In this document: positions 18,987-26,747 of the stretch, piece by piece
Layout of the letters: each line of letters opens with the position of its first letter
Numbering within the stretch: position 1 is the stretch's first letter
Source of the DNA: JBBATK01 sp044224515
GTDB lineage: Bacteria > Bacteroidota > Ignavibacteria > Kapaibacteriales > NICIL-2
Length of the DNA stretch: 64,000 nt
Direction: 5' to 3'
Assembly (NCBI GenBank): GCA_044224515.1
Contig: JBGAKH010000004.1
Location: 248,001-312,000, forward strand
Notes under the pieces: generated by a model
Seen by the model: only the letters and a program-made list of their open reading frames with translations
What the model was told of the DNA's origin: nothing
The model's database searches: none
Program-made: the position numbers and the translations under genes

Positions 18987-20150
18987 CTAACGGTCGATAT
19001 CGGGCAACACCAAATCAAAGGTCGACATGATAGCCACTAAGTCGGCGATCTTCGATCCTTCAGCACACTTGCTCAGAGCCGAAAGCGTTGAGAATCCCGG
19101 CGACCGGAACTTCACACGATATGGACTCTTTTTGTTGTCGCTTACGATATACACACCCAAATCCCCGCGTGCCGTTTCAACACGCTGGTAATATTCCCCT
19201 GCCGGCAGCTTAATCACTGCCTTGGTTTTGGCGCAGAACTCTCCTTCCGGAATGTTGTCGATCAGCTGCTCGATGATCGACAGTGATTCCCACATTTCCA
19301 GAATACGCGCGCGATAGCGCGCATAAGTATCACCTTCTTCGAGTACAATCTCTTTAAACTGTACGCGATCATAGGCGCCATATGGATGGCGTTTCCGTAC
19401 GTCGCAGGCGAAGCCCGACGCACGTGCGGTTGGACCGCTCACACCATAGGAGATGACATCTTCCTTGCTTAGCACACCGATACCCTTGGTACGCTCAACG
19501 AAAATCACGTTGCCACTCAAGAGCTCGTCATATTCGGGCAGCTTGGTTTTGAAGTAGCTGACAAACTCTTTCACCCGACGCTGAAAATTCGGATGGATGT
19601 CATTCATGAGTCCGCCGGGCACATTGTAGTTCATCGTCAGTCGCGCACCGCAGGTCTCTTCAAAGATGTCTGTGATTTGCTCTCTGTCACGGAAACCGTA
19701 GAGAAAGGTCGTGATCGCACCTAAGTCCATTCCCATAACGCCCCACCACAGCTGGTGCGAAGCCAGACGCGTGAGCTCATCGATGATCGTACGAATAACA
19801 ACAACGCGCTCAGGGATTTCCAACTGCAAGGCGTTCTCGACTGCCAGACATACCGCTTCGTTGTTGATATGGCACGACAGATAGTCCATGCGATCGGTAA
19901 GGTGTACGATCTGACGATAGGAGTCTGACTCGCACATTTTTTCAATCGAGCGATGGATATAGCCAATGTGGGGCTCAACTTTCTTGATGATTTCTCCGTC
20001 GAGGGTCAACACCAAACGCAACACACCGTGCGTTGAGGGGTGCTGAGGACCCATATTGATGAAGTAATCTTGGGTCTTAATGGGTTGCTCTTCGTGCACG
20101 AGCATCTCAGTATTCGCTTCAAGTTCCATGGTTCGTTCCTCGTGCATCAT
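18987..20150 (-). CDS. nuoD: NADH-quinone oxidoreductase subunit D (NuoD)
   Basis: 49-kDa-type peripheral subunit that, with NuoB, forms the quinone site, 387 aa. The conserved GPQHPSTHG is at 34-42 and the C-terminal DLVLPDIDR is intact. The ATG at 20150 overlaps the nuoC stop by 4 bp, suggesting translational coupling. NuoC and NuoD are separate genes here, unlike the enterobacterial fusion. Confidence 0.96.
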   Translation of the reverse strand: MMHEERTMELEANTEMLVHEEQPIKTQDYFINMGPQHPSTHGVLRLVLTLDGEIIKKVEPHIGYIHRSIEKMCESDSYRQIVHLTDRMDYLSCHINNEAVCLAVENALQLEIPERVVVIRTIIDELTRLASHQLWWGVMGMDLGAITTFLYGFRDREQITDIFEETCGARLTMNYNVPGGLMNDIHPNFQRRVKEFVSYFKTKLPEYDELLSGNVIFVERTKGIGVLSKEDVISYGVSGPTARASGFACDVRKRHPYGAYDRVQFKEIVLEEGDTYARYRARILEMWESLSIIEQLIDNIPEGEFCAKTKAVIKLPAGEYYQRVETARGDLGVYIVSDNKKSPYRVKFRSPGFSTLSALSKCAEGSKIADLVAIMSTFDLVLPDIDR

Positions 20151-20608
20151 CCTAGTTGAATCATGTTTGCATCATCTTTATAATCCTTGCGCAAGGGATA
20201 GCCTTCCCAATCATCATCTAGTAACAATCGACGCAAGTCCGGATGATCTACGAATCGAATGCCCATCAAATCGTAGGCTTCGCGTTCGTGAAACTCAGCC
20301 GTTCGCCAGATCGATGATACGCTTGGGACTTCTGCATTCACACGATCCGTAATCTTTGCCTTCAACACCATACAATGTCCGTGGCGCGTTGACTCCAAGT
20401 GATACACAACCATGAAGTGGTTCAAGTAGTCAACCGCACTTAAACAAAAAAGGTAATCGAACGCGGTGCGCTCATTGTTACGCAATTCATACGCGACACG
20501 CATGAGATGCTCAGGAGCGACAATGGCTGCCAGGTACTGTTTCATGTCTTCAAAGCTTGGTTCAGCACAGTGCTCGGAAACAAAGGCTTGGAGTTCTTCG
20601 TTAGTCAT
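20147..20608 (-). CDS. nuoC: NADH-quinone oxidoreductase subunit C (NuoC)
   Basis: 30-kDa-type peripheral subunit of complex I, 153 aa from the ATG at 20608. The family signature is visible as WRTAEFHEREAYDLMGIRFVDHP... followed by RRLLLDDDWEGYPLRKDY. It overlaps the end of nuoB by 8 bp and the start of nuoD by 4 bp. A longer in-frame start at 20644 would extend into nuoB and is less likely. Confidence 0.95.
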   Translation of the reverse strand: MTNEELQAFVSEHCAEPSFEDMKQYLAAIVAPEHLMRVAYELRNNERTAFDYLFCLSAVDYLNHFMVVYHLESTRHGHCMVLKAKITDRVNAEVPSVSSIWRTAEFHEREAYDLMGIRFVDHPDLRRLLLDDDWEGYPLRKDYKDDANMIQLG

Positions 20609-21188
20609 GGTTCTGTAGCACAGGTAAATGAAAGGTAATCGCATCCAAATCCGGACCTTCCGGTGCCTTTGTGCCTAAATGTGCATGATCACGTCCGCTC
20701 TTTATCTTCTCTTGCAACTTGAGGACGCCATAGAGCAAAGCCTCCGGACGTGGCGGACATCCGGGAACATAGACATCGACAGGGATGACGTGGTCTGCAC
20801 CTTTTACCACGGAGTACGAATTGTAAAAGAAGGGTCCACCGGAAACAGAGCATGCCCCCATGGCAATCACATACTTCGGATCGGCCATTTGCTCATATAA
20901 ACGTTTGAGGACCGGTGCCATCTTGTTCACGATGGTACCGGCAATGATGATGAGATCAGCCTGACGAGGTGTGGCGCGAGCCACTTCGGTTCCAAAGCGT
21001 GACCAGTCGTGGCGCGAAGCGCCGGTAGCCATCATTTCAATGGCGCAGCAACTGGTTCCGAATACTAGAGGCCAGAGAGAATTCGAACGAGCCCAACTCA
21101 GGACACCATCCAAACTCGTCACAAAGAAATTCGACCCAGGTATAGGCTCTTCAATCTTTGGAACTCCACTCAATCCATCAGATGACAT
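20601..21188 (-). CDS. nuoB: NADH-quinone oxidoreductase subunit B (NuoB)
   Basis: PSST-type subunit holding cluster N2, the last iron-sulfur centre before quinone, 195 aa. Ligand cysteines: the adjacent pair Cys47-Cys48 (GTSCCAIEMM), Cys113 (MGACSVSGG) and Cys144 (VPGCPPRPEA). The C-terminus is about 20-30 residues longer than minimal homologues. The ATG at 21188 is 111 bp after the nuoA stop. Confidence 0.96.
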   Translation of the reverse strand: MSSDGLSGVPKIEEPIPGSNFFVTSLDGVLSWARSNSLWPLVFGTSCCAIEMMATGASRHDWSRFGTEVARATPRQADLIIIAGTIVNKMAPVLKRLYEQMADPKYVIAMGACSVSGGPFFYNSYSVVKGADHVIPVDVYVPGCPPRPEALLYGVLKLQEKIKSGRDHAHLGTKAPEGPDLDAITFHLPVLQNHD

Positions 21189-21299
21189 TCACTGTTCCTT
21201 TCATTGGTGCTTGATGACAACAACGTTTTCCTATCCCCTACGTCTATTCACCCTGCGTGTTTGTCGAGTATAAAGACACTACATCTAAGCGTTTTAGGT

Positions 21300-21650
21300 C
21301 TATTGCCAACGTAAGGCACGCTTTTTCCAGGCATAGAGAAGACCCAGACCGAGAATAGCCAAAAACACAAGAATTTCGATAAAAGCCGTCATACCTGTCT
21401 CCTTCAACACAGTAGCCCAAGGGAACAGAAAAACGACTTCAACTTCAAACACTAAAAAAAGAATGGCAAAAAGGTAGTAGCCGACTTTGAACTGAAAAAG
21501 AGAGGAACCTTGGGTGGGAATACCGCATTCGTAGGTTTCGGCTTTGAGCGCATTTTTCGAGGTTGGTGAGAGAAGGTGCGAAACGACCATCCCTCCTGCT
21601 ACCATGACTGCCCCACTGATGAAAAAGAGAATGAGATCTTCACTCTGCAT
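21300..21650 (-). CDS. nuoA: NADH-quinone oxidoreductase subunit A (NuoA)
   Basis: First gene of the nuo operon; a three-helix membrane subunit of 116 aa. The conserved loop ETYECGIPTQG and the FKVGYYLFAILFLVFEVEVVF segment are present. I chose the ATG at 21650 because GGGGA lies 6-10 bp upstream on the minus strand; an in-frame start at 21683 is possible. Divergent from korA across about 208 bp. Confidence 0.93.
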   Translation of the reverse strand: MQSEDLILFFISGAVMVAGGMVVSHLLSPTSKNALKAETYECGIPTQGSSLFQFKVGYYLFAILFLVFEVEVVFLFPWATVLKETGMTAFIEILVFLAILGLGLLYAWKKRALRWQ

Positions 21651-21765
21651 AAGGTCCCCACTAGTCAATTGTAGATTGCGCAAACATCGTAAAAAATCTG
21701 GTTCGCAATCGAAGACTTTCGAAAATACGAAATTTAATACAAGATAGTCTTCTATTCCTTTTTAG

Positions 21766-21773
21766 TATCTTTG
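21766..21773 (+). promoter_or_regulatory. Candidate -7 box for korAB
   Basis: TATCTTTG fits the Bacteroidetes -7 consensus TAnnTTTG, 85 bp upstream of the korA ATG, in the divergent nuoA-korA spacer. No clear TTG at the -33 position. Confidence 0.4.
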
Positions 21774-21858
21774 CACCGTTCTTCTGCAACTGCGCCAAAT
21801 CCCTTTGTTTGTTGTTGTTGCGAAGAGCTGAAATTTCACCATTGTTCATATCAATCGA

Positions 21859-23745
21859 ATGGAACCTCAAGCAGAATCTCTCGCGACGACGAAAAAGTCG
21901 ATTCCCGTGCTGAAGAGTGAAAGCGTCGTTGTACGCTTTTCCGGTGACTCGGGCGATGGTATGCAGCTGACCGGGATGCAGTTCTCGGACGCCGCTGCGT
22001 ACTTCGGAAACGACCTCTGTACCTTTCCCGACTACCCCGCCGAAATCCGCGCCCCTATTGGAACGCTAGCCGGAGTATCCGGTTTCCAAGTCCAATTCGG
22101 TAGCTCTGAAATCAGCACACCGGGTGACAACTACGACGTGCTATGCGCTATGAACGCCGCTGCTCTGAAGGGCGACATCAAGCGTCTCAAGCCGGGAGGC
22201 ATCATTGTCACCAACTCTGCCGGTTTTGATAAGAAGAACTTGAAGCTTGCGCAATATCCAGATGGCGTTAATCCGCTAGAAGATGGTAGCCTTGCAAATT
22301 ATACAGTTATTAACGTCGACATCACCAAGCTTACCCGTGAAACACTCAAAGGCAGTGGCCTGGGACTGAAGGAAATTGAACGTGCCAAGAACATGTTTGT
22401 GCTTGGACTCGTATTCTGGATGTTCGATCGCAGCTTGGACTACACCATCACTTTCCTCAAAGAGAAGTTTGCGAAGAAGCCCGAAATCGCTGAAGCCAAT
22501 GTCAAGACACTGCAGGCAGGCTGGAACTACGGCGATACAACAGAGCTGTTTACAAACCGCTTCGCAGTCGAAGCTGCAAAACTTGCGCCTGGTACCTATC
22601 GCAATATCACCGGAAATCACGCTATCGCAATCGGTCTCATAGCCGCAGCTGAAAAAGCGGGTTTGGAGCTCTTCTTGGGTTCCTATCCTATTACTCCGGC
22701 CAGCGACATTCTCCATGAATTGTCGAAGTACAAAGCAAACGGCGTACGCACCTTCCAAGCGGAAGACGAGATTGCCGGTATTTGTTCGGCCATTGGCGCA
22801 TCCTATGTCGGCAAACTGGCTGTGACGACCACGTCGGGTCCGGGTATGTCGCTAAAAACAGAAGCTCTGGGTCTGGCCCTCATGCTTGAAATGCCCTTGG
22901 TGGTAGTCAACGTGCAACGCGGCGGACCTTCAACCGGATTGCCTACCAAGACGGAGCAGGCAGATTTGATGCAGGCACTGTACGGCCGTCACGGCGAAGC
23001 CCCATTACCGGTTATCGCTGCGATGTCTCCGGCAGATTGCTTCAACGCTATCTACGAAGCGTCCAAGTTGTCAATCGAACACATGACCCCGGTTATCTGT
23101 TTGACCGACGGTTATGTCGCCAACGGATCGGAACCATGGAAGTTTCCAACGGTCGATGAGCTGCCACCCATCAAAGCACACTTCTTGCAGAAGGAAGAAC
23201 TTGGTGGCGAGAAGTTTATGCCATACAAGCGGGATGAATTCTTTGTGCGTCCGTGGGTCAAGCCCGGAACGCCGGGTCTTGAGCACCGCATCGGTGGACT
23301 CGAAAAGCAGGACATCACAGGCAATGTGTCCTACGATCCGGCTAACCACCAACACATGATCCGAACACGCGCGGCTAAAGTTGAAAAGATTGCGGATTGC
23401 ATTCCCTTGCAGAAAGTTGACAGCGGTCGCGAAGGAGCTAAACTCTGTATTCTTGGTTGGGGATCAACCTATGGAACCATCAAGACGGCAATGACACAGT
23501 TGCTGAACGAAGGATATGATGTAGCGCACGTTCACCTGCGCCATCTCAATCCATTCCCCAAAAACCTTGGCGAGTTACTCTTAGGCTTTGATCAAGTCTT
23601 GATTCCGGAAATAAACAACGGACAACTCATGCACTTGATTCGCAGCAAGTATATGATTCCTGCTATTGGACAACACAAGACGATGGGACTGCCGTACACG
23701 ACCGACGAAATCAAATCAAAAGTCTACGAACTATTACAGAAATAA
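21859..23745 (+). CDS. korA: 2-oxoacid:ferredoxin oxidoreductase, fused gamma-alpha subunit (KorA type)
   Basis: 628-aa subunit of a thiamine-diphosphate enzyme that oxidatively decarboxylates a 2-oxoacid (2-oxoglutarate most likely) to its acyl-CoA with reduction of ferredoxin, or the reverse in a reductive TCA cycle. The N-terminal gamma domain (about 25-220) contains FSGDSGDGMQLTG. The alpha domain starts with SYPITPASDILHEL near residue 274 and has the QAEDEIAGICSAIGASYVG and TSGPGMSLKTEALG motifs. Domain order gamma-alpha is typical of KorA. It is followed 3 bp later by korB and is divergent from the nuo operon. Substrate assignment is from resemblance to KorA, not from a diagnostic residue. 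Confidence 0.9.
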   Translation: MEPQAESLATTKKSIPVLKSESVVVRFSGDSGDGMQLTGMQFSDAAAYFGNDLCTFPDYPAEIRAPIGTLAGVSGFQVQFGSSEISTPGDNYDVLCAMNAAALKGDIKRLKPGGIIVTNSAGFDKKNLKLAQYPDGVNPLEDGSLANYTVINVDITKLTRETLKGSGLGLKEIERAKNMFVLGLVFWMFDRSLDYTITFLKEKFAKKPEIAEANVKTLQAGWNYGDTTELFTNRFAVEAAKLAPGTYRNITGNHAIAIGLIAAAEKAGLELFLGSYPITPASDILHELSKYKANGVRTFQAEDEIAGICSAIGASYVGKLAVTTTSGPGMSLKTEALGLALMLEMPLVVVNVQRGGPSTGLPTKTEQADLMQALYGRHGEAPLPVIAAMSPADCFNAIYEASKLSIEHMTPVICLTDGYVANGSEPWKFPTVDELPPIKAHFLQKEELGGEKFMPYKRDEFFVRPWVKPGTPGLEHRIGGLEKQDITGNVSYDPANHQHMIRTRAAKVEKIADCIPLQKVDSGREGAKLCILGWGSTYGTIKTAMTQLLNEGYDVAHVHLRHLNPFPKNLGELLLGFDQVLIPEINNGQLMHLIRSKYMIPAIGQHKTMGLPYTTDEIKSKVYELLQK

Positions 23746-23748
23746 ACC

Positions 23749-24786
23749 ATGGACACACCAGTATTAGAACTGCCCCAATTGACCTCGAAGGACTTCGTTT
23801 CTGACCAGGAAGTAAAGTGGTGTCCGGGTTGCGGAGACTACTCCATTCTGAAACAAGTTCAAACGGTATTCCCCGATCTTCCGGTAAGAAAAGAAGACTA
23901 CGTCTTCATTTCCGGTATCGGCTGCTCCTCGCGCTTCAGCTACTACATGGACACCTATGGAATGCACAGCATTCACGGTCGTGCCGCCGCTATTGCGTCC
24001 GGTGTGAAGTCAGCAAACCCACACTTGTCCGTATGGCTCGTCAGCGGTGACGGTGATTCTCTGGCAATCGGAGGCAATCATTTCATTCACCTCATGCGTC
24101 GCAACCTTGACATCAATTACATGATGTTCAACAACCAGATTTACGGCTTGACCAAGGGTCAATACTCGCCAACATCAGAGCACGGTAAGGTTACGAAGTC
24201 GACTCCCTACGGAACTATTGAAGCTCCCTTCATTCCGGTTGAATTGGCACTTGGCGCTAAAGCAAGCTTTGTGGCTCGTGCAATGGATCGCGACGTCAAG
24301 CACCAGCAGGCCATGATTCGTCGCGCCTACGAACACAAAGGCACCAGCTTCCTGGAGATCTACCAGAATTGCCCGGTGTTTAACGACGCAACCTTTGAGA
24401 TCTTCACCGAAAAGGAAAGCAAGCCGGAAACCACTATCTTCATTGAGCACGGCCAACCGCTTGTATTCGGTACAAACAAAGACAAAGGAATCAAACTCGA
24501 CGGTCTCAAGCCGGTTGTTATTGACCTTAACAGCAATGGTAACTCCACCAACGACCTTTGGATTCATGACGAGCGCGACAAAACCAAAGCAAACCTGTTG
24601 GCTCGTATGCTTGATGATGCAGAATTCGGTAGCCACTTCCCACGCGCCTTCGGCGTCTTCTACGTAGAAGATCGTCCGTGCTACGAAGACGAAATGGCAG
24701 AACAGATCGATGCCATCGTCTCAAAGAAAGGCAAAACCCCGCTTCAGAAAATCCTCTCGGGCGACAAAACCTGGGAAATCAACTAA
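23749..24786 (+). CDS. korB: 2-oxoacid:ferredoxin oxidoreductase beta subunit (KorB type)
   Basis: 345-aa TPP- and [4Fe-4S]-binding subunit partnering the preceding gene. The cluster cysteines begin at KWCPGCGDYS (24-32), a further Cys lies in GIGCSSRFSYYM, and the TPP/Mg motif GDGDSLAIGGNH is near residue 100 with NNQIYGLTKGQ after it. It starts 3 bp after the korA stop and ends just before a strong terminator. Confidence 0.92.
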   Translation: MDTPVLELPQLTSKDFVSDQEVKWCPGCGDYSILKQVQTVFPDLPVRKEDYVFISGIGCSSRFSYYMDTYGMHSIHGRAAAIASGVKSANPHLSVWLVSGDGDSLAIGGNHFIHLMRRNLDINYMMFNNQIYGLTKGQYSPTSEHGKVTKSTPYGTIEAPFIPVELALGAKASFVARAMDRDVKHQQAMIRRAYEHKGTSFLEIYQNCPVFNDATFEIFTEKESKPETTIFIEHGQPLVFGTNKDKGIKLDGLKPVVIDLNSNGNSTNDLWIHDERDKTKANLLARMLDDAEFGSHFPRAFGVFYVEDRPCYEDEMAEQIDAIVSKKGKTPLQKILSGDKTWEIN

Positions 24787-24807
24787 AGACCTTTGACGGT
24801 AGGATGT

Positions 24808-24842
24808 AAAAGTCTCCTGAGCTTCTCGGGAGACTTTTTTTT
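24808..24842 (+). terminator. Terminator after korAB
   Basis: A 10-bp perfect stem (24808-24817 with 24829-24838) extended by a few pairs, ending in an unbroken run of T's. Located 22 bp after the korB stop. Confidence 0.9.
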
Positions 24843-24860
24843 ATGCGCGCGCTTCGCGCT

Positions 24861-25090
24861 CGCTCGACTTACGGTTCTGCGTGAACCTACTTTAGCAGGT
24901 TCTCGCAGAGTCGCAGAGGTGAAGGAGCCGCTGAGCAGGATCGCTAACTCTGCGGCTCGCTTGTACAGCACGACTCTGCGGCTCTGCGTGACCCTACTTT
25001 AGCGGGTTCTCGCAGAGGCGCAGAGGTGAAGGAGACGCGGAGGCATAGCTTAACTAGCGAGTCTGCGGCTCAGTGTGAGCCGACTTTTGC
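24861..25090. repeat. Left part of a 107-bp tandem hairpin-repeat array (about two units)
   Basis: Two copies of a ~107-bp unit; the anchor GGTTCTCGCAG lies at 24898 and 25005, exactly 107 bp apart. Each unit contains a long inverted repeat: in the second copy 24974-24988 pairs with 25011-25025 (15 bp, one mismatch) around a 22-nt loop that itself can extend the stem. The array breaks off near 25090, just before the GxxExxY gene, and resumes at 25645. Confidence 0.85.
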
Positions 25091-25212
25091 AATACTCCGA
25101 ATGCTGTGCTACAAATACACCTACAAACCGCAGCAAAGTGCCTTTGGAATGTAATCGAGTGAGAACCATCTTACAGTGTGCATAGATTTTTAGGGCAGAG
25201 ATATGTATTGAG

Positions 25213-25629
25213 TTATACTATCTCTTGATAATTGTTGGCAACTCTGTGTAGGCCCTCGATCAAAGTGGCTTCTCCGAAGTTGACAAGAAGCCCAACCTCA
25301 ATGTTCATTAAACGTATGTAGCTCAATATTTGTTTGTGGTGGACTTGAGCTAGAGTTTCTACAGACTTGAGCTCGACTACTACTTGATTGTCGATGAGAA
25401 GATCGACACGAAAGGCGTTTTCAAACACCACTTTATTATACTCGAAGCTGATGAGTTTCTGTTGCTCTACGAAGTGTCCTTTATCGCGGAGATCCTGGGC
25501 TAGTATTCGCTCGTAGACGGATTCCAGCAAGCCTGGTCCAATCCGAGAATGGACTTTGATGGCTGAGTTTATTATTGAACTGGTGATCTGGTTTATGTGT
25601 TGCATGTGGTGCTTGGATTGGTGAAACAT
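25213..25629 (-). CDS. GxxExxY protein, PD-(D/E)xK nuclease-like fold
   Basis: 138 aa. The naming motif is at 33-39 (GLLESVY). A PD-(D/E)xK-like core is visible as VDLLID (Asp76) followed by VVVELK (Glu87-x-Lys89), with QILSY (Gln100...Tyr104) resembling the QxxxY motif of RecB/Cas4-type nucleases. The family is widespread in environmental bacteria and its function is unknown to me. The gene sits inside an array of 107-bp hairpin repeats, about 120 bp from the left part and 16-40 bp from the right part, with no other gene in the interval. This suggests it belongs to, or maintains, the repeat element. The ATG at 25629 is used here; 25605 is an alternative. Confidence 0.85.
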   Translation of the reverse strand: MFHQSKHHMQHINQITSSIINSAIKVHSRIGPGLLESVYERILAQDLRDKGHFVEQQKLISFEYNKVVFENAFRVDLLIDNQVVVELKSVETLAQVHHKQILSYIRLMNIEVGLLVNFGEATLIEGLHRVANNYQEIV

Positions 25630-25644
25630 TAGTGAGTTATTAGG

Positions 25645-26135
25645 CTCTGCAAGAAACTTGTTTAGTGGGTTCTCGCAGTGACGCAGAGGCGTAGCTTAAC
25701 TAAAGACTCTGCGCCTCGTTTGTACAGCACGACTCTGCACCTCTGCGCGACCGTATTTTAGCGGGTTCTCGCAGAGACGCAGAGATGAAGGAGACGCTGA
25801 GCAGGAGCACTAGCTCTGCGGCTCGTTTGTACAGAACGACTCTGTGGCTCTGCGTGACCCTACTTTAGAAGGTTCTCGCAGAAGCGCAGAGGTGAAGGAG
25901 ACGCTGAGCAGGAGCACTAGCTCTGCGGCTCGTTTGTACAGAACAACTCTGTGGCTCTGCGTGACCCTACTTTAGAAGGTTCTCGCAGAAGCGCAGAGGT
26001 GAAGGAGACGCTGAGCAGGAGCACTAGCTCTGCGGCTCGTTTGTACAGAACGACTCTGTGGCTCTGCGTGACCCTACTTTAGGAGGTTCTCGCAGAAGCG
26101 CAGAGGTGAAGGAGACGCTGAGACATAGCTTACAG
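25645..26135. repeat. Right part of the 107-bp tandem hairpin-repeat array (about 4.5 units)
   Basis: The anchor GGTTCTCGCAG recurs at 25668, 25764, 25871, 25978 and 26085; the last four are spaced exactly 107 bp, while the first interval is 96 bp because the unit next to the gene is shortened. The three rightmost units differ at only a few positions. Each holds the CTCTGCG / CGCAGAG inverted repeats. The end (AGACATAGCTTACAG, about 26122) resembles the repeat-to-gene edges at 25044 (GCATAGCTTAACT) and 25690 (GCGTAGCTTAACT). With the left part, seven anchors are present in total. Confidence 0.88.
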
Positions 26136-26234
26136 AGCGGGCGGGCGTGAACCTACCTCATTTCTTGGCAATTGACGCAAGCCCATCTCTCCACATCGCC
26201 CGCTACTTTTCCAGATCTAGCTGAGTTTGGGGAT

Positions 26235-26267
26235 AAAAAAAGCCCGATGATCGTGTAATCATCGAGC
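26235..26267 (-). terminator. Terminator of the tmRNA gene
   Basis: 10-bp stem on the minus strand (26242-26251 with 26258-26267, one G-U pair) followed by seven T's (A-run 26235-26241 on the plus strand). Begins 7 bp after the tmRNA 3' end. Confidence 0.9.
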
Positions 26268-26273
26268 TTCGAG

Positions 26274-26668
26274 TGGAGATGCCGGGAGTCGAACCCGGGT
26301 CCGAAGTGCAGATCGCGTAGCGTACTCCATGCGTAGTTTATCTAGAGAATTTCGCGCTGACCTTCACCGACAAACAGGTACATCCAACGCTATCGTTCAG
26401 TTGTTTCATCTGCGCAGTGGAACGCCACACCGGCAGACAATCCATCAAATTTCGTCACCGACGTATCACCTTGATGGCCAAGTGAAGGTCGATGGAAGAC
26501 GGAGCTAGGCTCGACATCTTCAACTATGAGTGCTTACTATTAAGCAGCCATAGCGTAAGAGAAGGTGTTGCCTTCTATTGGTTCGCCGGTTGTATTTACG
26601 AGCTCCACCAGCGTAGCTCGGCATGCATCTACGTCAGTCTTCCACCCCGTCGAGACCATTTCATCCCC
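26274..26668 (-). ncRNA. ssrA: Transfer-messenger RNA (tmRNA, SsrA)
   Basis: The 5' end GGGGATG (26668-26662) pairs with the 3' CATCTCC (26281-26275) to form the acceptor stem, discriminator A at 26274. The T arm reads GGGTTCGACTCCC next to it. CCA is not encoded. The tag reading frame lies at 26540-26572 and encodes GNTFSYAMAA followed by TAA, so with the tRNA-borne alanine the degradation tag would be AGNTFSYAMAA, ending in the usual proteolysis signal AMAA. Total length about 395 nt, one-piece form. It rescues stalled ribosomes together with SmpB, which is not in this window. Confidence 0.96.
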
Positions 26669-26699
26669 GTGTGAAGTACTGTTGTGAGTAAAGACGACA

Positions 26700-26727
26700 C
26701 GAGCCTGCACTTCGTGTGTCAGGCTCG
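26700..26727 (-). terminator. Hairpin, probable terminator of gcdH
   Basis: Perfect 8-bp stem (CGAGCCTG / CAGGCTCG) with a 12-nt loop, 20 bp after the gcdH stop and 32 bp before the tmRNA start. The T-run after it is weak (TGTCGTCTTTAC). Confidence 0.55.
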
Positions 26728-26747
26728 CATGTCTCATTTCTAAACTA

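Noticed and set aside
25645..26135. CRISPR array
   Set aside because: The units are 107 bp, internally palindromic and nearly identical throughout, with no short repeat alternating with unique spacers and no cas genes nearby.
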